Positions 1-7,367 of a stretch of DNA of 17,403 nt are shown here, piece after piece; the stretch's first letter is position 1; every line of letters begins with the position of its first letter. The stretch comes from JANMDR01 sp031376425 (lineage in GTDB: Bacteria > Pseudomonadota > Gammaproteobacteria > Burkholderiales > Usitatibacteraceae): contig JANMDR010000283.1 in assembly GCA_031376425.1 (NCBI GenBank), positions 1 through 17,403 of the forward strand, read 5' to 3'. The position numbers were made by a program, and so were the translations under genes. Under the pieces are notes generated by a model. That model had not been told where the DNA came from. It ran no database searches and worked only from the letters and a program-made list of their open reading frames with translations.

Positions 1-34
1 GCAATGGACTTACAATAACGAAAGACCCAGCATG

Positions 35-64
35 GCATTGAATGGTTTGACGCCAATTCAATGC
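35..64. repeat. Perfect inverted repeat, 9-bp arms
   Basis: GCATTGAAT (35-43) and ATTCAATGC (56-64) are exact reverse complements around a 12-nt loop. No clear T-tract follows on either strand, so a terminator is only one possibility. I see no supported gene in 1-135, which is otherwise AT-rich. Confidence 0.5.
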
Positions 65-135
65 TTAAATAACTTTAATTTAAAGATGAAATCCCAACCC
101 GTTTCTACTTTAACTTGAACTGAACAATGGGGGTA

Positions 136-324
136 TTACCGCAGGACTTCAAAAACATCAGCACACTCTTCCAGGGAAAGAGCCTCCTTAAGTTCATCGG
201 CTTCTTCGTGCAATTTCAAACACAACCAATGAATACGTTCGTCGTTGTCAACATATCTGAACCTCGCGGTGACACCGCTCTCAGACATGACGGCTGGAAT
301 CCGGTCGCGAACAAGCTTTTCCAC
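136..324 (-). CDS. C-terminally truncated MazG-like / phosphoribosyl-ATP pyrophosphohydrolase-family protein
   Basis: A 62-codon frame starts at GTG (324-322), right behind a purine-rich Shine-Dalgarno-like GGGGGG run. The N-terminus (EKLVRDRIP) and the acidic segments LHEEADELKEA and ECADVFEVL match the small all-alpha NTP-pyrophosphohydrolase-like family, where such acidic residues bind Mg2+ and nucleotide. Family members usually run to about 95-110 residues; this one stops (TAA, 138-136) just after the ECADVFEVLR helix and lacks the usual last third. Reading on in frame gives 23 more codons ending in a short ETGWDFIFKL stretch, which only loosely recalls the family tail, and the other two frames stop quickly. 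It is therefore probably a decayed or deletion-truncated gene, although start and core are intact. The substrate cannot be told from the sequence. Confidence 0.55.
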   Translation of the reverse strand: MEKLVRDRIPAVMSESGVTARFRYVDNDERIHWLCLKLHEEADELKEALSLEECADVFEVLR

Positions 325-423
325 CTTCCCCCCTTTTTAGTTTTCACGATTTGTGGCACTACTTTTTCACTTACTTGAAAATACACTAAAGATCGCTGTC
401 TTCAACTTATTAACGAAATTTAG

Positions 424-1260
424 TTACTGTCTTGCGCCACCCATCTTGCTTGTTGCGCTACAAGCATTGCTAAACACAAATGTTGGTTTTAACGAAAAGC
501 CTTCTTCATTAAATACGCCATCGGTAGCAGAAAATGCGCCTGTTGAATTGTTGGTGCAGGCAAATTGACCATTTCTAATTTCAATTTGGCTACCGAATTG
601 CTCTGCTGTCCCGGTGTAATTGCAAACGACGCCTTGCACATCGGTTGACTGCATTGTCAGCGGTCCAACTGTTGTGCCAACTGGAAAGTTAACGTTTATG
701 TTATACCGTTGTAACGCGAAATAATTACCGCCAGGATTACACCCTTGGGTTAATGTTCCCGTTTCACCACCGTAATAAACACCGTTTACCGGCACTGCCG
801 CAAAGGTTTGACGGAAAATATTTTTCTGTACCGTTACGCCATTGATCGTATAGCGTAAGGTTAGCGATTTTTTATCAGTGAATGTAAATGTCGCTGACCC
901 AGTATCTGGCGCTAATATTTGTGCTCCTTGCCAAGGTGCACCCAAGTAGCTGCCGCGTAATTCATAAACTACGCCTGTGAATACTTCACCTACTGCCGCT
1001 TTTTGGCCTGCGGACAGTACATACCAAACAGGGCGATTGTCCGTGCCATACACAAACCAGGTTGCAAAAATAATATTGCCCTGCTGGGCAATATTTACAC
1101 CCCAACCTGGTTCAGCTGGCGTCGACCATAAGTCTTGATACGTCGCAGCTTTTACCGGTACGGCAATGGTTGCTACCGTGATCGCTAAAGCTGCTGCAGA
1201 AAAAACCGATGTTACTGTGTTTTTTACGGCTTTTTTCAAGATTGCGCTAAGCTTATTCAT
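424..1260 (-). CDS. Predicted secreted protein of unknown function, four cysteines
   Basis: This 278-residue protein begins with a classic Sec signal peptide: a basic N-terminus (MNKLSAILKKAVK), a hydrophobic stretch at about 18-33, and a likely signal peptidase I cut after the VKA at 36-38. The mature part opens with YQDLWSTPAEPGWGVNIAQQ and then FATWFVYGTDNRPVWYVL, an aromatic- and glycine-rich motif I know from uncharacterised secreted or surface proteins of Betaproteobacteria. The rest looks beta-rich. Four cysteines (174, 213, 235, 267) could form two disulfides, consistent with an extracytoplasmic location. The ATG at 1260 has a GAGG-type ribosome site 6 nt upstream. It lies 102 nt downstream of gyrB on the same strand with no clear terminator between, but a functional link to gyrB is unlikely. 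I do not recognise its function. Confidence 0.75.
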   Translation of the reverse strand: MNKLSAILKKAVKNTVTSVFSAAALAITVATIAVPVKAATYQDLWSTPAEPGWGVNIAQQGNIIFATWFVYGTDNRPVWYVLSAGQKAAVGEVFTGVVYELRGSYLGAPWQGAQILAPDTGSATFTFTDKKSLTLRYTINGVTVQKNIFRQTFAAVPVNGVYYGGETGTLTQGCNPGGNYFALQRYNINVNFPVGTTVGPLTMQSTDVQGVVCNYTGTAEQFGSQIEIRNGQFACTNNSTGAFSATDGVFNEEGFSLKPTFVFSNACSATSKMGGARQ

Positions 1261-1362
1261 GTTGTACCTCAGTGAGTTGATAAAAAGTAATTGCTATCGG
1301 TTTTTTGAATGCGCCTTATTGCATCTAAAACTATTTTTATAACTACCTTTTTATACAATACA

Positions 1363-3789
1363 CTATATATCAATGTTTTTAACGCTTAGTGCGTTTGTTT
1401 CAATAAATGCACGCCGTGGCTCAACATCATCGCCCATTAAGGTTGTGAATATTTCATCTGCACCAATCGCGTCTTCAATTCTCACTCGGTTCAAAATACG
1501 TACTTTTGGATCCATTGTGGTTTCCCATAATTGCTCAGGATTCATTTCACCCAAGCCTTTATAGCGCTGAATGTACATACTTTCACGTGCCTGCGCGAGC
1601 AACCAGTCAAGCGCTTCATTAAAGCTCTTTACCGCGATGGCTTTCTCGCCGCGTTTTACTTGCGCACCATCACCTACTAAGCCGTTTAGGGTTTGCGCTG
1701 TTTTAACGATTTGAGTGTAGTCACCGGTTTCAATAAAGCTGGTATCAATAATAGTTTCACGACTATTGCCGTGGAGCATTTTTATACAACGTAGCCGCCA
1801 CGCATCATGCACTTCATCGGCTTCCACTTTAACGGTGATGCTCGAAGCGCCAATAGCATCGGTAAGCCAAACAGCCGCTTTGCTGGCAGATTCAGCCGAG
1901 CTTAAATCAACCGGGGGCATGATCAGTAGGCCATGCAATACTTCTGGATCAAGCGCCTTGGAAAGCCGCTCAATGATGGCATCGGTAATCAAAAAGTCTT
2001 CAGAAATATTAGCCAGCGCTTCACCTTGAATCGGCACAGCGTTTGCACGCGGAATTAACACAGCATCATTGAGCGCACGTTTTAACTGGACGATTTTCAT
2101 ATCGTGTTCGTTTTTCACATAGCGCTCTTCTTTGCCCATTTTTACTTTGTATAACGGTGGTTGAGCAATATAGATATAGCCGTTTTCTACGAGTTGCGTC
2201 ATTTGTCGGTAGAAGAAAGTAAGCAGCAGTGTCCGAATATGCGCACCGTCAACGTCGGCGTCGGTCATGATAATAATACGGTGGTAACGCAATTTATCGT
2301 GATTAAAATCGTCCTTACCTATACCGGCACCCAGTGCGGTAATTAAGGTGGCAATTTGCTCGGAAGAAATTACTTTATCAATACGTGCCTTCTCTACGTT
2401 TAGCACCTTACCGCGTAGTGGTAGGATCGCTTGGAATTTACGATCGCGCCCTTGCTTGGCAGATCCGCCCGCTGAATCGCCCTCGACGATATAAATTTCG
2501 CAAAGCGCTGGATCTTTTTCCTGACAGTCCGCTAACTTACCTGGCAAGCCAATACCGTCTAATACGCCTTTACGACGCGTGAGTTCACGTGCTTTACGTG
2601 CTGCTTCGCGGGCGCGGGCAGCATCGACAATTTTGCTACAAATGGTTTTAGCATCGGCAGGATTTTCAAGTAAATACTCAGAAAGTTTAGCGCTAACTAT
2701 TTCTTGTACCACTGGACTTACTTCCGAAGAAACAAGCTTATCTTTGGTTTGCGATGAAAATTTTGGTTCCGGCACTTTTACTGATAATACGCAGGTGACA
2801 CCTTCGCGCATATCATCGCCTGATGTTTCTACTTTAGCTTTTTTCGCAAAATCATTTTCATCAATAAATTTATTAATAATGCGCGTCATCGCTTGACGTA
2901 GTCCCGTTAAATGGGTGCCACCATCACGCTGCGGAATATTGTTGGTAAAACATTGTACGGTTTCACCATAACTATCATTCCACTGCATTGCTACTTCAAC
3001 GGTAATCCCATCTTTTTCACCAATGGCACTAAATATTTTTGGATGCAAAACCGTTTTGCTACGGTTCATGTATTCCACAAAACCTTTTACACCACCAGAA
3101 AACGCAAAGTTTTCGCTTTTACCGCTGCGCTGATCTATCAATTCAATCTTCACGCCGTTATTCAAAAACGATAATTCACGCAATCTTTTCGCTAGAATTT
3201 CATAGTGAAATTCAATCAAGGTAAAGGTTTCTTTTGAAGCCATAAAATGCACTTCGGTGCCGCGTTTTTCGGTTTTACCAACCACTTCCAACGGTGCGAC
3301 TCTTTCACCGTGTCTAAACTCCATTGAGTGTTGTTTACCATCGCGCCAAATGCGTAAACGTAGCCATTCTGAAAGCGCATTTACTACCGATACACCCACA
3401 CCATGAAGACCACCGGATACCTTGTAGGAATTAGCGTCGAACTTACCACCGGCGTGCAATTCCGTCATTACAATTTCTGCGGCTGATCGTTTAAATTCGT
3501 CGTCTTCTTTAATACCTGTTGGTATGCCGCGGCCGTTATCCATCACTGAAATGGAATTGTCGGTATGGATAATAAGTTTAATATCATCACAGTGGCCAGC
3601 TAAGGCTTCATCAATCGCGTTATCTACAACTTCAAATACCATATGGTGAAGGCCACTACCATCTGAGGTATCACCGATATACATACCAGGACGTTTACGT
3701 ACTGCATCGAGTCCTTTTAAAATTTTAATTGAATCAGAATCGTAAGCTGCAGAAACAGTATTGGTTTGCGATTTTTTTGGTTCAGACAT
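1363..3789 (-). CDS. gyrB: DNA gyrase subunit B
   Basis: GyrB is the ATPase subunit of the GyrA2GyrB2 type II topoisomerase that introduces negative supercoils ahead of replication forks. At 808 residues it has normal gammaproteobacterial/betaproteobacterial length. The GHKL ATPase domain shows RKRPGMYIGDT, EVVDNAIDEALAGH, MDNGRGIPTG and GGLHGVGVSVVNALS within the first 130 residues. The transducer domain follows, then the TOPRIM domain with EGDSAGGSAKQGRDR (about 433-447) and the metal-binding DADVDGAHIRTL (about 508). The C-terminal GyrA-contact segment contains QRYKGLGEMNP. The start MSEPKKSQ is an ATG at 3789 with only a weak ribosome site. It follows dnaN by 72 nt on the same strand, so the two are probably co-transcribed; recF, which sits between them in many gammaproteobacteria, is absent. 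Confidence 0.98.
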   Translation of the reverse strand: MSEPKKSQTNTVSAAYDSDSIKILKGLDAVRKRPGMYIGDTSDGSGLHHMVFEVVDNAIDEALAGHCDDIKLIIHTDNSISVMDNGRGIPTGIKEDDEFKRSAAEIVMTELHAGGKFDANSYKVSGGLHGVGVSVVNALSEWLRLRIWRDGKQHSMEFRHGERVAPLEVVGKTEKRGTEVHFMASKETFTLIEFHYEILAKRLRELSFLNNGVKIELIDQRSGKSENFAFSGGVKGFVEYMNRSKTVLHPKIFSAIGEKDGITVEVAMQWNDSYGETVQCFTNNIPQRDGGTHLTGLRQAMTRIINKFIDENDFAKKAKVETSGDDMREGVTCVLSVKVPEPKFSSQTKDKLVSSEVSPVVQEIVSAKLSEYLLENPADAKTICSKIVDAARAREAARKARELTRRKGVLDGIGLPGKLADCQEKDPALCEIYIVEGDSAGGSAKQGRDRKFQAILPLRGKVLNVEKARIDKVISSEQIATLITALGAGIGKDDFNHDKLRYHRIIIMTDADVDGAHIRTLLLTFFYRQMTQLVENGYIYIAQPPLYKVKMGKEERYVKNEHDMKIVQLKRALNDAVLIPRANAVPIQGEALANISEDFLITDAIIERLSKALDPEVLHGLLIMPPVDLSSAESASKAAVWLTDAIGASSITVKVEADEVHDAWRLRCIKMLHGNSRETIIDTSFIETGDYTQIVKTAQTLNGLVGDGAQVKRGEKAIAVKSFNEALDWLLAQARESMYIQRYKGLGEMNPEQLWETTMDPKVRILNRVRIEDAIGADEIFTTLMGDDVEPRRAFIETNALSVKNIDI

Positions 3790-3861
3790 TTTGGTTTTCT
3801 ATTTACTTTAGGTTTTTATTCAGGTGCCGTAAATTTGATGAAGCTAAATAATCAAGCTAAA

Positions 3862-4971
3862 TTAAAGCCGCATCGGCATGACTACATACTTAAAATTATC
3901 ACTACCCGGTACCGAAACTACGGTGCTTGATGTTGTGGCATCTCCCAAAGAAATAAGAATATTTTCTTCGGTAAGGTTATTAAGTACATCTAATAAATAA
4001 GCAATATTGAAAGCAATATCCAATGCTTCTCTATCGTATTCAATTTGCAAGCTATCTTCCGCCTCTTCACCTTCAGTATTAGAACAAACTACTGATAAGG
4101 AATCTTTCGTCAATACTAAACGTACACCGCGAATTTTATCGGTTGATAAAATAGATGCGCGCTGCATCGAATGCAGTAATTCAATACGATTTATCGAGAC
4201 ATGATTGGTATAGCCTGTTGGAATTACCTTATTGTAATCAGGACTTTTACCTTCAATTATTTTACTGATTATTTCGATACCGCCAAAGCTAAACTTCACT
4301 TGATTCGAATGTACTAAAACACGCACTGGATCATCGCTTTCATCAAGCAATTTAATTAATTCCAATACGGTTTTACGCGGCAATATCGCTTCAATATTAC
4401 TGACTGGTTCTGGCAAAGTATAGGTTGCCATACTTAAGCGATGTCCGTCCGTTGCAACTACCCTGAGCGTATTACCTTCGGTAGATAATTGCACGCCATT
4501 TAAATAATAACGAATATGCTGAATTGCCATTGCAAACTGTACTTTACTGAGCACATGTTTTAATTCGCGTTGCGGTAAGGTAATTTCAGAAACGTTATCT
4601 GCAGATTCAGCAATCTTAGGGAAATCGTCTGCGGCTAATGTTTGCAGAGCAAAACGACTTTTAGACGCCTTTACCGTCATACGGCTATCTTTATTATCAA
4701 GCGTTACATCAGAATCAGGTGGTAACGCCCGCAAAATATCTTGTAGTTTTTTGGCTGCCACAGTAAGACTGCCATTTGTTTGCGGATTTTCTAACCGTGC
4801 TGTAGCTTTAATTTGAACTTCTAAATCGGTTGCTATAAAGCTAATATTTTGATCTTGTATTTCGATGAGTACATTAGACAAAATAGCCAATGTATGACGA
4901 CGTTCAACAACGCCAGTCACAAATTGAAGTGGTCCTAATAAGGAACTATTCCTAGCTTTTACTGAGAACAT
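3862..4971 (-). CDS. dnaN: DNA polymerase III beta subunit (sliding clamp)
   Basis: DnaN forms the homodimeric ring that tethers DNA polymerase III and partners such as Hda, MutS and ligase to DNA. The 369 residues match the family length and its three similar domains of about 120 residues. Recognisable segments are the N-terminal RRHTLAILSNVLIEI, the central IRYYLNGVQLS and VATDGHRLSMA, and the C-terminal VVMPMRL, which forms part of the hydrophobic pocket that binds clamp-binding motifs. The ATG at 4971 gives the expected MFSV start; a modest AGG lies 8 nt upstream. The gene lies downstream of dnaA across the proposed origin and upstream of gyrB. Its leader overlaps the TAG-repeat tract described separately, so its transcription and origin unwinding may interfere. 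Confidence 0.98.
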   Translation of the reverse strand: MFSVKARNSSLLGPLQFVTGVVERRHTLAILSNVLIEIQDQNISFIATDLEVQIKATARLENPQTNGSLTVAAKKLQDILRALPPDSDVTLDNKDSRMTVKASKSRFALQTLAADDFPKIAESADNVSEITLPQRELKHVLSKVQFAMAIQHIRYYLNGVQLSTEGNTLRVVATDGHRLSMATYTLPEPVSNIEAILPRKTVLELIKLLDESDDPVRVLVHSNQVKFSFGGIEIISKIIEGKSPDYNKVIPTGYTNHVSINRIELLHSMQRASILSTDKIRGVRLVLTKDSLSVVCSNTEGEEAEDSLQIEYDREALDIAFNIAYLLDVLNNLTEENILISLGDATTSSTVVSVPGSDNFKYVVMPMRL

Positions 4972-4984
4972 AAATAAACCTATT

Positions 4985-4999
4985 TAATAGTAGTAGTAA
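4985..4999 (+). promoter_or_regulatory. DnaA-trio-like tract (origin unwinding element)
   Basis: Five consecutive triplets fit [T/A]A[G/A] read 5' to 3' on the plus strand: TAA TAG TAG TAG TAA. In Bacillus subtilis and other bacteria this is the DnaA-trio, on which DnaA assembles along single-stranded DNA from an adjacent DnaA box to open the duplex. The polarity is right: the 3' end of the triplet strand points to the box TTACGCACA, across a 10-nt spacer (5000-5009), and the tract lies on the dnaN side, as in B. subtilis. Confidence 0.5.
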
Positions 5000-5009
5000 T
5001 GATGATGAG

Positions 5010-5018
5010 TTACGCACA
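5010..5018 (+). promoter_or_regulatory. DnaA box, one mismatch (TTACGCACA)
   Basis: It differs from TTATNCACA only at position 4. Its place directly beside the trio-like tract makes it the likely loading box for strand opening. Confidence 0.5.
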
Positions 5019-5039
5019 GATACAAAAATTTCTTATATA

Positions 5040-5052
5040 AATCAATACATTA
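5040..5052 (+). promoter_or_regulatory. Putative IHF-binding site
   Basis: The 13 bases match the consensus WATCAANNNNTTR at every fixed position (A ATCAA taca TTA). It lies between the trio-proximal box and the other boxes, where an IHF-induced bend would bring the two DnaA-binding parts together, as in the Escherichia coli origin. A chance match in 254 bp is unlikely but not excluded in AT-rich DNA. Confidence 0.5.
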
Positions 5053-5111
5053 AGTAGTTTAATGGTGATGCTAATATTGTGTAGAGTAGGACTAACGCTA
5101 ATTGGATAGCT

Positions 5112-5120
5112 TGTTGATAA
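5112..5120 (-). promoter_or_regulatory. DnaA box, one mismatch (TTATCAACA)
   Basis: Read on the minus strand it is TTATCAACA, one base away from TTATNCACA (position 6). It is 27 bp from the perfect box and in the opposite orientation. Confidence 0.4.
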
Positions 5121-5147
5121 TTATCTATAAGTAAAAAATTCAAAAAG

Positions 5148-5156
5148 TTATCCACA
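5148..5156 (+). promoter_or_regulatory. DnaA box, perfect consensus (TTATCCACA)
   Basis: This is an exact high-affinity R1-type DnaA box in the dnaA-dnaN gap. It is the strongest box in this gap and the likely anchor for DnaA at the candidate origin. Confidence 0.8.
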
Positions 5157-5225
5157 GAAAATATACAGAATATACCAGCATTAACTGCTTACTTATACAG
5201 CAATAAAATCATGTTTTTAGCGTAA

Positions 5226-6635
5226 TTAACCACGTAAAATTTGTAGTAATAAGGAGTGATCGCGCGCGATATTGCTATCAGATTCAATTAATTCTTTTAC
5301 TTTACGACATGCGTGCAATACCGTTGTGTGATCCCTGCCCCCAAATGCTTCGCCAATTTCTGGTAATGACATCGACGTTAAATCTTTAGCTAGTGACATT
5401 GCTACTTGTCGAGGCCGAGCGATTGATCGGACTCTTTTCTGCGAATACATTTCAGAAACTTTAATTTTGTAATAGTCAGCAACGGTTTTTTGAATATTTT
5501 CTAGGGATACTTGGCGACTCAATACCGCTAGAATATCTTTAAGCGCTTCAGTTGCTGTAGCAATGGTGATACCAGTATTATTAAAACGAGAAAAAGCGAC
5601 GACTCTTTTTAATGCGCCTTCTAATTCGCGTACGCTGGAACGAATATGTTTGGCCACAAACTTTGCTACTTCTTCGGGTAACTCAGTATTATCGCCTTCA
5701 GCTTTTTTCATCAAAATAGCCACGCGCATTTCATATTCAGGCGGTTCTACACTTACGGTTAAACCACAGCCAAAACGAGAAACTAAGCGATCTTCAATCC
5801 CGGATATTTCTTTGGGATGACGGTCACAGGTAATTACTACTTGTTTATTACTTCCTACTAGCGCATTAAAAGCATAGAAAAACTCTTCTTGCGTGCGTGA
5901 TTTACCACCTAAAAATTGAATATCATCAATGAGTAGTAAATCAAGAGAATGGTAGCTACGTTTAAAAGAATCAAAGGCTTTATGTTGATATGCTTTTACA
6001 ACATCAGTCACAAACTGTTCAGCGTGAATATAACGAATATTGGCATTAGGGTTTTTCGTCATCACCACATTACCAATGGCTTGAGCTAGGTGGGTTTTGC
6101 CTAAACCAGTCGGACCGTAGATAAATAAAGGGTTATAACCTTGACCTGGATTATCAGCTACTTGTAACGCCGCCGCTCGCGCCAATTGATTGGCTTTACC
6201 GCCAACAAATGTGGCAAAGGTAAATGCAGGATTAACACGATGTAGGCCCGCAGGGGCATTGTTAGCGACAGCAAGGATCGCTGGCGAAGCTAATTCAACA
6301 TCTGTTAAATCAGACGGTAGCGTTGTTTCATCCGCTAAATCGGTGCTACGTTTATTAAACGAAGTCGTTTTTTGAGTTTCAGGCGTCTCGGTATCATTTT
6401 CAAGAGCGAGGGCAACAGTAACAGGGCGCGCAAAATACTTTTCTGCTTCATGGTCAATTTTTGAAAGCAGTCGATCTTTTACCCAAAGCAATACATGTCT
6501 ATTCGGCGCGACAACGGTAAAACCAAAACTATCGCTATCAGTTTCGAAACGCAGGGGTTTAACCCACGTATTAAATTGATGTGGAGATAGTTCCTTTTCA
6601 AATTCAGAACGGCATGACTGCCAAAAAACATGCAT
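5226..6635 (-). CDS. dnaA: Chromosomal replication initiator protein DnaA
   Basis: DnaA is the AAA+ ATPase that binds DnaA boxes and melts the origin. Using the ATG at 6635 it has 469 residues, beginning MHVFWQSCRSEFEKEL, which matches the start of domain I in relatives. An acidic variable linker (about 80-130) follows, then the AAA+ domain with Walker A GPTGLGKTHL (about 174-183) and Walker B LLLIDDIQF. Domain IV carries the DnaA signature around GGRDHTTVLHACRKV, which reads DnaA boxes. A GTG at 6683 would add 16 residues, but those codons are the palindrome at 6662-6683, so I prefer the internal ATG; neither start has a good Shine-Dalgarno sequence. Two perfect DnaA boxes flank the gene. 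The one in the upstream gap could mediate autoregulation, as is known in other bacteria. Confidence 0.97.
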   Translation of the reverse strand: MHVFWQSCRSEFEKELSPHQFNTWVKPLRFETDSDSFGFTVVAPNRHVLLWVKDRLLSKIDHEAEKYFARPVTVALALENDTETPETQKTTSFNKRSTDLADETTLPSDLTDVELASPAILAVANNAPAGLHRVNPAFTFATFVGGKANQLARAAALQVADNPGQGYNPLFIYGPTGLGKTHLAQAIGNVVMTKNPNANIRYIHAEQFVTDVVKAYQHKAFDSFKRSYHSLDLLLIDDIQFLGGKSRTQEEFFYAFNALVGSNKQVVITCDRHPKEISGIEDRLVSRFGCGLTVSVEPPEYEMRVAILMKKAEGDNTELPEEVAKFVAKHIRSSVRELEGALKRVVAFSRFNNTGITIATATEALKDILAVLSRQVSLENIQKTVADYYKIKVSEMYSQKRVRSIARPRQVAMSLAKDLTSMSLPEIGEAFGGRDHTTVLHACRKVKELIESDSNIARDHSLLLQILRG

Positions 6636-6661
6636 AAATGAGAACTTTGGTTTTAGCCTAA

Positions 6662-6683
6662 GTGCACATATGTTTATGTGCAC
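6662..6683. repeat. Perfect palindrome in the dnaA leader (operator or hairpin)
   Basis: GTGCACATA (6662-6670) and TATGTGCAC (6675-6683) are exact reverse complements with a 4-nt loop. The element ends 26 nt upstream of the preferred dnaA start codon. It could be a dimeric repressor site or an RNA hairpin in the dnaA mRNA leader. It includes the GTG of the alternative long dnaA start. Confidence 0.6.
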
Positions 6684-7027
6684 ATGAGATCTGAATGAAA
6701 GGACAGGCGTAATTAGCTGTAAGGAAGTTGCTTAAGATCAAAATGCTACTAAGACATTACCAAGATATTCAGGAAATATGAGTTGTACCGTAATAAATTG
6801 ATAGCTTAGGATGTTTTTGTATAACCTTTAAGTGAACATAATAGTTATATTGGGAACAGCAGCATTGAGATAGGTAACCGTTGATTTTAGTCGTTTTAAA
6901 AAAAGTTATCCACAGTCTGTTTGATTTTGAGCTAAAAATAATTTGGTTGCCTTTTTAGAAAAAGCTTACCCAAATTACGCAATACAACGAAAGAGGGTAC
7001 TAAAAAGGACGTAAACAGCGGTGTTTA
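6684..7027. other. dnaA-rpmH intergenic region
   Basis: No gene is seen here. The stretch is AT-rich and separates the leftward from the rightward transcription units, so it should hold the dnaA promoter on the minus strand; I could not pick a convincing -35/-10 pair. Besides the perfect DnaA box at 6906-6914 there is a one-mismatch box on the minus strand at 6816-6824 (TTATACAAA). Confidence 0.6.
6906..6914 (+). promoter_or_regulatory. DnaA box, perfect consensus (TTATCCACA)
   Basis: This second exact DnaA box lies upstream of dnaA within an AT-rich stretch, in the same orientation as the one at 5148. It could serve dnaA autoregulation or be part of a bipartite origin spanning the dnaA gene. 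Confidence 0.75.
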
Positions 7028-7057
7028 TTGACTAAGGCACTGAAAACAAGGGATAAT
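7028..7057 (+). promoter_or_regulatory. Sigma70-type promoter of rpmH
   Basis: A -35 box TTGACT (7028-7033) and a -10 box GATAAT (7052-7057) are separated by 18 bp; each matches consensus at 5 of 6 positions. Transcription would start near 7064, giving a leader of about 34 nt before rpmH. It is the best promoter-like sequence I found in the window. Confidence 0.7.
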
Positions 7058-7097
7058 CCACGGCTTTGCTTCAAATTAACTTAATAAGGAATGCATC

Positions 7098-7232
7098 ATG
7101 AAACGTACCTATCAACCGTCCGTTGCCCGTCGTAAGAAAACGCACGGCTTTTTAGTTCGCATGAAAACAGTAGGCGGTCGCGGTGTTATCCGTGCACGTC
7201 GCGCTAAGGGTCGTGCTCGTTTAGCGGTTTAG
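7098..7232 (+). CDS. rpmH: 50S ribosomal protein L34
   Basis: This 44-residue, very basic protein begins MKRTYQPSVARRKKTHGF and ends in ARRAKGRARLAV, the near-invariant L34 pattern. It binds 23S rRNA in the large subunit. The ATG at 7098 has an AAGGA ribosome site 7 nt upstream (7086-7090). A strong promoter lies about 40 nt before it, and rnpA follows after 135 nt, the arrangement conserved in most bacteria. Its length is exactly that of betaproteobacterial L34. Confidence 0.97.
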   Translation: MKRTYQPSVARRKKTHGFLVRMKTVGGRGVIRARRAKGRARLAV

Positions 7233-7367
7233 TCTATTACTGGGTCATTACTACACAGTTAACGTAGCAGATAGTAACGAGATCGCCTGATAATGATAAA
7301 TGCCTCAGTTCTTGCAGATGAATTGGTGCAGCAGCAGTTAAGCGCTCTTTGGATTGGTATATTTTAA

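Larger units (their letters stand above)
4972..5225. other. oriC: Candidate replication origin (oriC) between dnaA and dnaN
   Basis: This 254-bp gene-free stretch is very AT-rich. It carries one perfect DnaA box (5148-5156), two one-mismatch boxes (5010-5018 and 5112-5120), two weaker ones (TTATCTATA at 5121 and TTATACAGC at 5193, two mismatches each), a perfect IHF consensus (5040-5052), and a TAA-TAG-TAG-TAG-TAA tract (4985-4999) beside the first box. Both gene arms diverge from this area. The alternative site is the dnaA-rpmH gap, which has one perfect box and fewer supporting signals. Assignment as oriC is inference; no replication data are available here. Confidence 0.65.

Noticed and set aside
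56..66. ATTCAATGCTT shared with 17086-17096 after parB
   Set aside because: An 11-nt match between two AT-rich places is expected by chance over 17 kb; no longer similarity around it.
364..381. TTTTCA/TGAAAA inverted repeat between the secreted-protein gene and the MazG-like gene
   Set aside because: Six A/T-rich pairs only; not strong enough to call a terminator.
1581..1589. TTTCACGTG, half a parS site inside gyrB
   Set aside because: Only one arm matches; the other arm (CCTGC) is unrelated, and the bases are explained by coding.
2583..2591. GTTCACGTG, half a parS-like site inside gyrB
   Set aside because: No second arm; coding sequence in a conserved basic stretch of GyrB.
6636..6683. 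GTG-started N-terminal extension of DnaA (16 residues)
   Set aside because: It would be encoded largely by the palindrome, does not resemble DnaA N-termini, and the internal ATG matches the family start.
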